Shown here one piece after another: positions 24,801 through 31,376 of a DNA stretch of 64,000 nucleotides. Below the pieces are notes generated by a model, which had not been told where the DNA came from, made no database searches, and was given only the letters and a program-made list of their open reading frames with translations. Made by a program: the position numbers and the translations under genes. The stretch is taken from the NCBI RefSeq assembly GCF_003014555.1, contig NZ_PYGE01000009.1, positions 142,317 through 206,316 of the forward strand, given 5' to 3'. Numbering within the stretch: the first letter of the stretch is position 1; every line of letters starts with the position of its first letter. This stretch comes from Haloactinopolyspora alba. GTDB lineage: Bacteria; Actinomycetota; Actinomycetes; Jiangellales; Jiangellaceae.

Positions 24801-27031
24801 CCGAGGACGCCTTCCGCGGGCACGTCGGCCGGACGGTGACGGAGTCCACCCCGTGGTGGGAGCCGCCGGTCCGTCCGGCCGCGGGAGCGCCGAACATCGT
24901 CGTCATCGTCCTGGACGACGTGGGGTTCGGCCAGCTCGGCTGCTTCGGCTCGTCGATCGACACGCCGGCGATGGACGCACTGGCGGCCGGCGGGCTGCGC
25001 TACACCAACTTCCACGCCACCGCACTGTGCTCGACCACCAGGTCGTGCCTGCTCACCGGGCGCAACCACCATGCCGCCGGGGTCGGTTTCCTGGCCGACT
25101 TCGACACCGGTTATCCGTCCTACCGTGGAACGGTGACGCCGCGTGCGACCACGGTGGCCGAGATGCTGGGCGGGCACGGCTACGGCACTTACCTCTCCGG
25201 CAAGTGGCACGTCGTGCCGCCGTCCGCGATGACACCGGCCGGCCCGTTCCACCAGTGGCCCACCGGCCGCGGATTCGACCGCTACTACGGGTTCCTCTGG
25301 GGCGACGACGACCAGTGGGCCCCGGAACTGTGGTCCGACCAGCACCACGTCGAGCCGCCGGACCGGCCCGACTACCACCTCAGCGCCGACCTGGTCGACC
25401 AGGCCGAACGCTTCATCGCCGACCATGTGAGCGCCGCGCCGGACCGGCCGTTCATGCTCCAGCTCGCCTTCGCGGCCTGCCATGCTCCGCACCAGGCGCC
25501 GCGCGAGTTCATCGACCGGTACGGCGGCGCGTTCGACCACGGCTGGGACGTGGAGCGCGAACGGGTGCTCGCCCGTCAGATCGAGCTCGGCGTGGTGCCG
25601 CCGGGCACGCGGATGCCGGGGGCCAACCCGGGCGTGGCCGCATGGGCGGAGCTCACCGTGGACCAGCGGCGCGTCTACGCCCGGCTGCAGGAGGCGTTCG
25701 CCGGATTCATGGAGCACACGGACGTGCAGATCGCCCGGCTCGTCGACTTCCTCCGCCGGCACCGGCTGTTCGACGACACGATGATCGTGCTGCTGTCCGA
25801 CAACGGCGCCAGCGGGGAGGGCGGCGCGGACGGGTCGATCAACGAGTACCGCTACTTTCTGGACCTGCCCGACGACCTGGCGGACAGCCTCGCCGCACTG
25901 GACGACATCGGCGGGCCGCACACGCACAATCACTATCCGAGCGGCTGGGCGCAGGCGGGCAACACGCCGCTGAAGTTCTACAAGAAGCACACGTACGGGG
26001 GAGGCGTCCGCACACCGCTGATCGTGCACTGGCCCGGCCACATCAGCGATCCCGGTACCGTCCGCACCCAGTTCCACCACGTCATCGACGTGGTGCCCAC
26101 GCTCCTGGAGGTCGCGGGCGCCGAGGCACCGGACACGTACCGCGGCGTGCCGCAGCTGCCGATGCACGGAACCTCGATGGCGTACACGTTCTCGGATGCC
26201 GAGGCGGCGAGCGCCCGCCGGCTGCAGTACTTCGAGACGGCGGGGCACCGGGGCCTGTACCGGGACGGCTGGAAGATCGTCACCAACCATGAGCCGGGCA
26301 CCGACTTCGACGCCGACCGCTTCGAGCTGTACCGGCTGTCCGACGACTTCTCGGAGTCCGACGACCTCGCAGGTCACCATCCCGACGTCGTCGCCGGGAT
26401 GGTGGACGCCTGGTGGAAGGAGGCCCGGAAGTACGACGTGCTGCCGCTCGACGACCGGATGCAGGAACGCGTCGCCTCGCGCGATCCGGCGACCGAGCGG
26501 AACCACTACCGTCTGCTGCCCGGTGCGCGGCTGTCGAACGGCTCGGCCGGGCCGAACTTCGCCGGCCGGCCGTTCCGCGTCGTCGCGCGCCTCGGGCCGA
26601 GAGGGGCCGGCGACGGCGTCCTGCTCGCATACGGCCGCCGCGCAGCCGGGTTCTCGCTCTTCGTGCGCGACGGCCGGCTGGTCTACGACCTGAACCTTGC
26701 CGGCCGGCACACCGTCGTGCGCACACCCGAGCAGCTGCCGTCCGACGCCACGACCCTGGGCATGAGCCTGATCACGACGGGCGACGATGCACGGGTCGAG
26801 CTGCTGGTCGACGGAACGACAGCCGGCAAGGCCGCGATCCCCCGTGCGTTACCCGCCGGACTCGGCTGCCTGAGCACGCAGTGCGGGCACAACTCGCCGT
26901 CACCGGTCTCGACGCACTACGACCCGCCGTTCACCTTCGGCGGCGACCTGCTCGACGTGGTGATCGAGTTCGGCGACCCGGACGAGACGGACGGGATCGC
27001 GGTCTGGCGATCGGCCCTGGGCGCCGACTGA
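24797..27031 (+). CDS. Type I sulfatase without signal peptide, coupled to the ABC importer
   Basis: 744 residues, GTG start overlapping the lipoprotein stop. IVVIVLDDVGFGQLG supplies the first metal aspartates (D40, D41). The maturation motif CSTTRSCLLTGRN carries Cys78, which would be converted to formylglycine; Thr stands at the position usually held by Pro. SDNGASGEGG near residue 335 supplies the second metal site. The last ~190 residues form a beta-rich domain similar to that at the window's left end. No signal peptide or Tat motif is visible, so hydrolysis should happen inside the cell after uptake. The formylglycine-generating enzyme is not in the window. Confidence 0.92.
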   Translation: MTEDAFRGHVGRTVTESTPWWEPPVRPAAGAPNIVVIVLDDVGFGQLGCFGSSIDTPAMDALAAGGLRYTNFHATALCSTTRSCLLTGRNHHAAGVGFLADFDTGYPSYRGTVTPRATTVAEMLGGHGYGTYLSGKWHVVPPSAMTPAGPFHQWPTGRGFDRYYGFLWGDDDQWAPELWSDQHHVEPPDRPDYHLSADLVDQAERFIADHVSAAPDRPFMLQLAFAACHAPHQAPREFIDRYGGAFDHGWDVERERVLARQIELGVVPPGTRMPGANPGVAAWAELTVDQRRVYARLQEAFAGFMEHTDVQIARLVDFLRRHRLFDDTMIVLLSDNGASGEGGADGSINEYRYFLDLPDDLADSLAALDDIGGPHTHNHYPSGWAQAGNTPLKFYKKHTYGGGVRTPLIVHWPGHISDPGTVRTQFHHVIDVVPTLLEVAGAEAPDTYRGVPQLPMHGTSMAYTFSDAEAASARRLQYFETAGHRGLYRDGWKIVTNHEPGTDFDADRFELYRLSDDFSESDDLAGHHPDVVAGMVDAWWKEARKYDVLPLDDRMQERVASRDPATERNHYRLLPGARLSNGSAGPNFAGRPFRVVARLGPRGAGDGVLLAYGRRAAGFSLFVRDGRLVYDLNLAGRHTVVRTPEQLPSDATTLGMSLITTGDDARVELLVDGTTAGKAAIPRALPAGLGCLSTQCGHNSPSPVSTHYDPPFTFGGDLLDVVIEFGDPDETDGIAVWRSALGAD

Positions 27032-27104
27032 CGCCGGAAGCGCGGTTGCCCACCCGGCGGTCACAGCCGCGCGCTGATCACGACGGCGACGGCGACGGCG
27101 ACCG

Positions 27105-27209
27105 ATCCGGGCCGACCTGACGGCGCTCGCGCTCGAGGCCGGCTCCGCGGCGGACGGGACGGTGAGCAACGACTGGGAGTATCTGCTGACCACCGCCACC
27201 CGGGCGTGA
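27105..27209 (+). pseudogene. Possible C-terminal remnant after the sulfatase gene
   Basis: Some 34 codons look protein-like (IRADLTALALEAGSAADGT, then VSNDWEYLLTTATRA before TGA) but have no start and no recognisable upstream part. They follow a short GACGGC microsatellite (about 27081-27103), which may mark the deletion joint. The evidence is composition only; it could be an accidental open frame. Confidence 0.25.
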
Positions 27210-27217
27210 GGGCGGAT

Positions 27218-27622
27218 TCACGACCCGTCGAGGCGGGCCTCGGCGCGGATGGGCTCGAAGAGTTCGACCGGGTTGCCCGACGGATCCTCGACGAGCACCT
27301 GCTTGCCGCCGACACCGGTGACGATGTCGTTGCGGAAGCGCACCCCGGCCGAGCGGAGCGACTCGGCGGTGCCGGCGAGGTCGGAGACCTCGATGGTGAA
27401 CCGGTTCCAGCCGCCCGGGGCCGGCAGCGTGCCGTCGGGCATGGCCTGTCCGCCTCCGCCGGGGCCGCCGGGTGCGTTGAGGGCGAGACGGAGGTCGCCG
27501 CGGGCCAGCATGGCGAAGGTCGGGGCCGGGTGCTGCTGTTCCTCGAACCCGAGATGCCGGCAGTAGAAGTCGATCGCGGCGTCGACGTCGTCGACGATGT
27601 ACCGGAAGCTCACAGTAGCCAT
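27218..27622 (-). CDS. VOC family (glyoxalase/bleomycin resistance-like) protein
   Basis: 134 residues with two beta-alpha-beta-beta-beta modules: VSFRYIVDDVDAAIDFYCRH, followed by LGFEEQ, and NRFTIEVSDLAGTAESLRSA with GKQVLVEDPSGNPVELFEP. The ending DPSGNPVELFEP is a strong VOC signature. Metal-ligand positions are only partly kept, so binding or enzymatic function cannot be decided. It is convergent with the sulfatase remnant and lies beside an ArsR gene on the same strand. Confidence 0.9.
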   Translation of the reverse strand: MATVSFRYIVDDVDAAIDFYCRHLGFEEQQHPAPTFAMLARGDLRLALNAPGGPGGGGQAMPDGTLPAPGGWNRFTIEVSDLAGTAESLRSAGVRFRNDIVTGVGGKQVLVEDPSGNPVELFEPIRAEARLDGS

Positions 27623-27712
27623 CGGCTTCTCCTTCGCGGTTCGGCCGTGCTCACTCGGATCGTCCCGCTTCGCCGCCCTCGGCGCAACGGCCAGGTCCGT
27701 GCCTGTCCGGCG

Positions 27713-28069
27713 TCAGCAGCAGTGCTCTAGGTAGGCCTGCAGGTCTGCCAGCGCCTGGCGGGTCCGTTCGTTGTCGCCGCGGTAGAGCACGACCTTCCCG
27801 TCGCGGCGCGAGGTGACGATGCCACCGCGACGGAGCAGGGCGAGCTGCTGCGACGCGGTGGACTGGCTGATGCCGGCCTGCTCGGCGATCTCGCCGACGG
27901 ACAGCTCCGCGCCACGTGAGAACAGCTGCATGATCTGCTGCCGGGTGGGGCTCGCCAGCGCTTTCAGGAAGTCGTGTGTCTGCGGGGCGAGCTCTGGCGC
28001 GTCACCAGGGGACCCGCAGGTCGGCGCGGGCTCGGTGGCTGCCGCGTGCTCGTCGGTCGGGTCCGGCAT
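27713..28069 (-). CDS. ArsR family metalloregulator
   Basis: 118 residues. The winged helix reads FLKALASPTRQQIMQLFSRG, then SVGEIAEQAGISQSTASQQL and the wing IVTSRRDGKVVLYRG. The protein ends in Cys-Cys (LEHCC) and has another Cys near the N-terminus (TCGSPGD), so a thiol metal site across the dimer is plausible; some actinobacterial arsenite sensors use such terminal cysteines. It is divergent from a flavin monooxygenase gene and probably represses both through the dyad between them. Confidence 0.88.
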   Translation of the reverse strand: MPDPTDEHAAATEPAPTCGSPGDAPELAPQTHDFLKALASPTRQQIMQLFSRGAELSVGEIAEQAGISQSTASQQLALLRRGGIVTSRRDGKVVLYRGDNERTRQALADLQAYLEHCC

Positions 28070-28125
28070 CGACTGGCTCCTCCCTGTGCCGTCCCTCGAA
28101 GCCTAGTCATCCATCGTCATTTTGG

Positions 28126-28147
28126 CATATTAGAAAATAACGATATG
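28126..28147. promoter_or_regulatory. AT-rich dyad between ArsR and monooxygenase genes
   Basis: CATAT and ATATG flank twelve AT-rich bases in an otherwise GC-rich region; the right arm contains the first ATG of the monooxygenase. CATATT or TATTAG could be a -10 element, in which case the transcript would be leaderless or nearly so. It is the natural site for ArsR binding. Confidence 0.45.
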
Positions 28148-29254
28148 TTGTCCGGCATGGACGACAAGACACCAGTGGTGATCATCGGTGGCGGGCAGTC
28201 GGGGCTCGCGGCAGCCGCGGCGGGCCGTCGGCACGGCACGGACGTCGTGGTTCTGGAGGTCGGCGACCGGCCGGTCGGCACCTGGCCCGCGTACTACGAC
28301 AGCCTCACGTTGCTGTCACCGGCGCGATACAGCGCGTTGCCGGGCCTCGAGTTTCCCGGAGACCCGGACCACCACCCGCACCGCGACGACGTCGTCGCCT
28401 ATCTCGAGCGGTATGCGTCGACGCTGGGCGTGCCGATCCGGACGGGCGTCGAGGTCGAGGCCGTCGAGCACGCGGACTCGGGCTTCCTCGTGCGGACGGC
28501 GGACGGGCAGTCCCTGCCGGCCTCCGGGGTCGTCTCCGCGGCGGGCTCGCGTCCTGTGCTCCCCGAACTGGCCGGTCAGGACACCTTCCGCGGAGAGCTG
28601 ACGCACATCGCGGACTATCGCAACGTCAAGCCGTACGTCGGCCGGAGGGTGGTCGTCGTGGGGTCCGGCGAGTCCGCGGTGCAGATCGCCCACGAACTGG
28701 GCGACGTCGCCGACGTCACGTTGACCTCACGTCGTCCGGTCCGTTTCCTGGCGCGCCACCAGCGTGGACAGGACGTGCACCATTGGTCGGTGACCAGCGG
28801 CTTCGACCGGCTGCCGCCGGAGTGGCTGGCACAGGTCGTGCCGGGCCGGCTGGTCAACGACGCGGGGGAGTACGAGCGGGCATTGGGCGACGGGCGGCTC
28901 GAGCGCCGGGCGATGTTCAGCGCCCTGGACGGCGATGCAGTGGTCTGGGCCGACGGCACGCGCGAGCACGTCGACGCGGTCCTGCTGGCCACGGGGTACG
29001 CGCCGCGAGTGGACCACCTGGCCGGGCTCGGCGCGCTGGACGAGCACGGCCTGCCGCTGCACAGCGGTGGTCTGTCGACGACGACGCCCGGGCTCGGGTA
29101 TCTCGGGCTCGAGTTCCAGCGCTCGTTCGCGTCCAACACCCTGCGCGGCGTCGGCCGGGACGCCGAGTACGTCATGGACGCCGTGGCGGCCTACGCCGGT
29201 GGTGCTGCGGCGGCGGTCGGTCTTTCCTCACGCGGCGCGGCGCGGGCGAGATAG
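28145..29254 (+). CDS. FAD/NAD(P)-dependent monooxygenase (ArsO-like)
   Basis: 369 residues, with an alternative ATG four codons on. FAD motif VVIIGGGQSGLAAAAAGRR, flavin monooxygenase segment GDRPVGTWPAYYDSLTLLSP, NADPH motif VVVVGSGESAVQIAHELG and the conserved ATGYAPRVDHL near the end all fit single-component flavin monooxygenases. Divergent pairing with an ArsR-type regulator is the arrangement known for arsO genes, so an arsenical or other thiol-reactive substrate is possible. No arsenite exporter or reductase is seen nearby. Its 3' end overlaps the convergent methyltransferase gene by 64 bases. Confidence 0.85.
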   Translation: MLSGMDDKTPVVIIGGGQSGLAAAAAGRRHGTDVVVLEVGDRPVGTWPAYYDSLTLLSPARYSALPGLEFPGDPDHHPHRDDVVAYLERYASTLGVPIRTGVEVEAVEHADSGFLVRTADGQSLPASGVVSAAGSRPVLPELAGQDTFRGELTHIADYRNVKPYVGRRVVVVGSGESAVQIAHELGDVADVTLTSRRPVRFLARHQRGQDVHHWSVTSGFDRLPPEWLAQVVPGRLVNDAGEYERALGDGRLERRAMFSALDGDAVVWADGTREHVDAVLLATGYAPRVDHLAGLGALDEHGLPLHSGGLSTTTPGLGYLGLEFQRSFASNTLRGVGRDAEYVMDAVAAYAGGAAAAVGLSSRGAARAR

Positions 29255-29952
29255 CTGGCCACGACCCCGTCCGGAGAACGGCTGACGTCGTCGACGACGA
29301 ATCCGGCCCGCTGGAGCATCGGCTCGAACAGCCAGGTGAACGTCGAGTGCTCGTCGCGTACGTGCTCCTCGACGTCCGCCCGGTGCCATTCGTCGTCGCC
29401 CCTGCCGTCGACGGACGCGCACCAGGCCTCGATGCGTTCCTCGGCATCGGCCGGATCGAAGCCGAAGATGACGTCCGACACCCGGAGGACACCGCCGACG
29501 CGGAGCATGCGCCGCGCTCGGTCCAGTGCGATCGCCTTCCAGAAGTCCGGCAGATGGTGCAGTGCATACCGGGTGTACACGAAGTCGGCGAGTGGCCCGG
29601 TGTGCTGGTACGTGAGGAAGCCGGCGCGCACGACCTCGACGTTGGACGCGCCCGCCGCCGACACTTTCGCCCGCAACTGCTCCAGCATCACGTCCGAGAC
29701 GTCCACCGCGACCACCCGGGCACATTCCGCCGCGGCCGCCAGCGTGAACTGGCCGGTGCCCGCGCCGAGGTCGACGACCACCGACGTGTCGGTCAGCCCG
29801 TGCGCGCGCAGCACGGGGACTTCGTCGTCGGCGCCGGCGTCCTCCTTCGCGTCGTACCGCCGGGCGTGCGTGGCGTCGAGGTTCTCGCGCCCGGCACTGG
29901 CCACCTCGTCGAGCAACCACGCTGGACGTCGCGGTTCGTTCGTGATGTCCAC
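29191..29952 (-). CDS. Class I SAM-dependent methyltransferase
   Basis: 253 residues from a GTG (product begins MDITNEPRRPAWLL); the longer frame is a shadow of the neighbouring GNAT gene. The SAM motif I is VVDLGAGTGQFTLAAAAE, followed by VVAVDVSDVMLEQLR and the LHHLPDFWKAIALDRARRML region of methyltransferase-11-like proteins. Substrate is unknown. Closeness to the ArsR/monooxygenase pair is notable, but its sequence gives no arsenite-methyltransferase cysteines. Confidence 0.85.
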   Translation of the reverse strand: MDITNEPRRPAWLLDEVASAGRENLDATHARRYDAKEDAGADDEVPVLRAHGLTDTSVVVDLGAGTGQFTLAAAAECARVVAVDVSDVMLEQLRAKVSAAGASNVEVVRAGFLTYQHTGPLADFVYTRYALHHLPDFWKAIALDRARRMLRVGGVLRVSDVIFGFDPADAEERIEAWCASVDGRGDDEWHRADVEEHVRDEHSTFTWLFEPMLQRAGFVVDDVSRSPDGVVASYLARAAPREERPTAAAAPPA

Positions 29953-29994
29953 GGGCCCATCATGCAGTAACCGGCCCGGCGTGGATCGGCCACG

Positions 29995-30507
29995 ATGGAG
30001 GGCGTGAACGCGAGCGTGACGCTTCGGGTCCTGACCGTCGACGACTGGCCGGCGTGGCGCGACGCGCGTCTGGCCGCGCTGGCGGACGCTCCGCACGCCT
30101 TCCGGTTCGGCGTCGAGGGTTGGCGCAACGGCGGTGAGCAGCAGTGGCACGAGCGCTTTCTAGTGCCGGGCACGTACAACCTGCTGGCGGAGATGGACGG
30201 CCGGCTGGCCGGTATGGCACGGGGCGTCCGCGCCGACGACGGTGTCCGTGAGCTGCGGTCGGTGTGGGTCGCGCCCGCGGCCCGGGGTCGCGGTGTCGGC
30301 GACCGGCTGATCGAGGCCGTCGTGTCGTGGGCGACGACCTTCGGGGCGACCGCGTTGCGGCTCAGCGTGGTCCCGGCGAACGAGGCGGCGATCGCGCTGT
30401 ACCGGCGCCACGGGTTCGCCGACACGGACGAGCCCGATGCCCTGTTGCCCGACGGCGTCACCCGCGAGCAGGTGATGGTGAAGCCGCTTCCGAAGGGGCC
30501 GACGTGA
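29995..30507 (+). CDS. GNAT family N-acetyltransferase
   Basis: 170 residues; ATG start, with a GTG three codons later. Acetyl-CoA motif A is ELRSVWVAPAARGRGVGDRL (R/Q-x-x-G-x-G/A form: RGRGVG). The segment LRLSVVPANEAAIALYRRHG, then FADTDEP, is motif B and the typical end. The N-terminal part suggests amino-acid or small-amine substrates as in RimI-like members; the specific one is not evident. Confidence 0.88.
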   Translation: MEGVNASVTLRVLTVDDWPAWRDARLAALADAPHAFRFGVEGWRNGGEQQWHERFLVPGTYNLLAEMDGRLAGMARGVRADDGVRELRSVWVAPAARGRGVGDRLIEAVVSWATTFGATALRLSVVPANEAAIALYRRHGFADTDEPDALLPDGVTREQVMVKPLPKGPT

Positions 30508-30521
30508 TATCGTAAGATATC
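30506..30521. promoter_or_regulatory. Palindromic operator before the vapBC genes
   Basis: GATATCGTAAGATATC, two GATATC blocks four bases apart, stands directly upstream of the antitoxin ribosome binding site GGAGGTGAT. Toxin-antitoxin operons of this class are autoregulated through such dyads. The site overlaps the stop region of the GNAT gene. Confidence 0.6.
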
Positions 30522-30535
30522 GGAGGTGATCGGTG

Positions 30536-30757
30536 ATGACTGACGTTCTGATCCGCAACGTAGACGATCATGATCTCGCCCGCATCGACGAGCGAGCAGC
30601 CCGGCTGGGGCTCTCCAGGGGGGAGTACCTGCGGCGTCGTATCACCCAGGCTGCCGGGCATGAAGATGCACACCTGACGGTCAAGGACCTGCAGCGTGCC
30701 GCGGACTTGACGGAGGACCTTCTCGACGACGACGTCATGCGCGAGGCGTGGTCGTGA
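30536..30757 (+). CDS. VapB-type ribbon-helix-helix antitoxin
   Basis: 73 residues. [21 protein letters not shown] followed by [12 protein letters not shown] is the ribbon-helix-helix DNA-binding unit; the acidic C-terminal half ([20 protein letters not shown]) is the toxin-binding tail. An ATG with GGAGG nine bases upstream is the likely start; a GTG one codon earlier is possible. The toxin gene starts within its stop codon (GTGA). Confidence 0.88.
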   Translation: MTDVLIRNVDDHDLARIDERAARLGLSRGEYLRRRITQAAGHEDAHLTVKDLQRAADLTEDLLDDDVMREAWS

Positions 30758-31173
30758 CGTTCGAGGGGCCGTGGCTCATCGACAAGTCCGCTTATGCGCG
30801 ACTCGGTCGGTCGTCGGGCGCCGAGTTGTGGGCAGATCGGATCGAGCGTGGCCTGGTGCACATAGCCACACCGACCGTCCTCGAAGTCGGGTACTCGGCT
30901 CGCTCCGGCGACAGCTGGGCTGCGTCGGTGACGGCGCCGCCTCTCGCCCTCATGCCGGTGGAGAACGCCACGCCGGCGATCGAGGCACGCGCGGTCGAGA
31001 TTCAAGGCGTTCTGGCGCGCCAAGGTCACCACCGCGCACCATCAGTGCCGGACTTGCTGATCGCGGCCACTGCCGAGCTTGCAGGGCTCGTCGTCCTCCA
31101 CCAGGACAAGGATTTCAGTCTGATCGCCGAGGTCACCGGGCAACCGCTCGAAGAGCTGGCGACCGCTGGATAG
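30754..31173 (+). CDS. VapC-type PIN domain ribonuclease toxin
   Basis: 139 residues. PIN-domain acidic residues are seen in [11 protein letters not shown] (first Asp), [10 protein letters not shown] (Glu), [13 protein letters not shown] (Asp) and [18 protein letters not shown] (two Asp), the usual metal-binding quartet. VapC toxins cut tRNA or rRNA when not neutralised by VapB. The GTG was chosen for its overlap with the antitoxin stop; a GTG two codons earlier also exists. The gene pair is complete and probably functional. Confidence 0.9.
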   Translation: MTFEGPWLIDKSAYARLGRSSGAELWADRIERGLVHIATPTVLEVGYSARSGDSWAASVTAPPLALMPVENATPAIEARAVEIQGVLARQGHHRAPSVPDLLIAATAELAGLVVLHQDKDFSLIAEVTGQPLEELATAG

Positions 31174-31184
31174 CACGCGAACGA

Positions 31185-31300
31185 TCATGGTTCGCTCGCG
31201 TCGACGATGCCGGCGTCGTGCGCGATCAGCCCGGCCTGGGTGCGGTTGGCGCAGTCCAGCTTCTCGAGCAGCTTGGAAACATACCCCTTGATCGTGGCCG
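31185..31300 (-). pseudogene. Remnant of a LuxR/NarL-type response regulator gene
   Basis: Reading the minus strand gives ATIKGYVSKLLEKLDCANRT and then QAGLIAHDAGIVDASEP before a stop: the last two helices of a LuxR-type helix-turn-helix. The homology ends exactly where the palindromic element begins, and everything upstream (receiver domain, first helices) is absent. It is therefore a cut fragment, not a gene. Confidence 0.7.
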
Positions 31301-31351
31301 TTGATCATCGGCACTTACCCGTCGTATGGGCGGGAAAGTGCCGATGATCAA
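31301..31351. repeat. Palindromic element (16-bp stem) abutting the LuxR remnant
   Basis: TTGATCATCGGCACTT and its exact reverse complement flank a 19-base loop rich in G and C. No T-tract follows, so it is not a simple terminator, although it would form a very stable hairpin between two converging transcripts. Its position at the break of a truncated gene suggests a REP- or MITE-like element. Confidence 0.7.
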
Positions 31352-31376
31352 GCGGGAGGTCTGGTGGCCGGGCTGC

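Noticed and set aside
24599..26710. 703-codon minus-strand frame across the sulfatase gene
   Set aside because: Antisense shadow of the sulfatase; Val/Arg/Gly-rich without motifs.
27081..27103. GACGGC tandem units
   Set aside because: Only about four copies of a six-base unit in GC-rich DNA; too short to call a repeat array, mentioned only as a possible joint.
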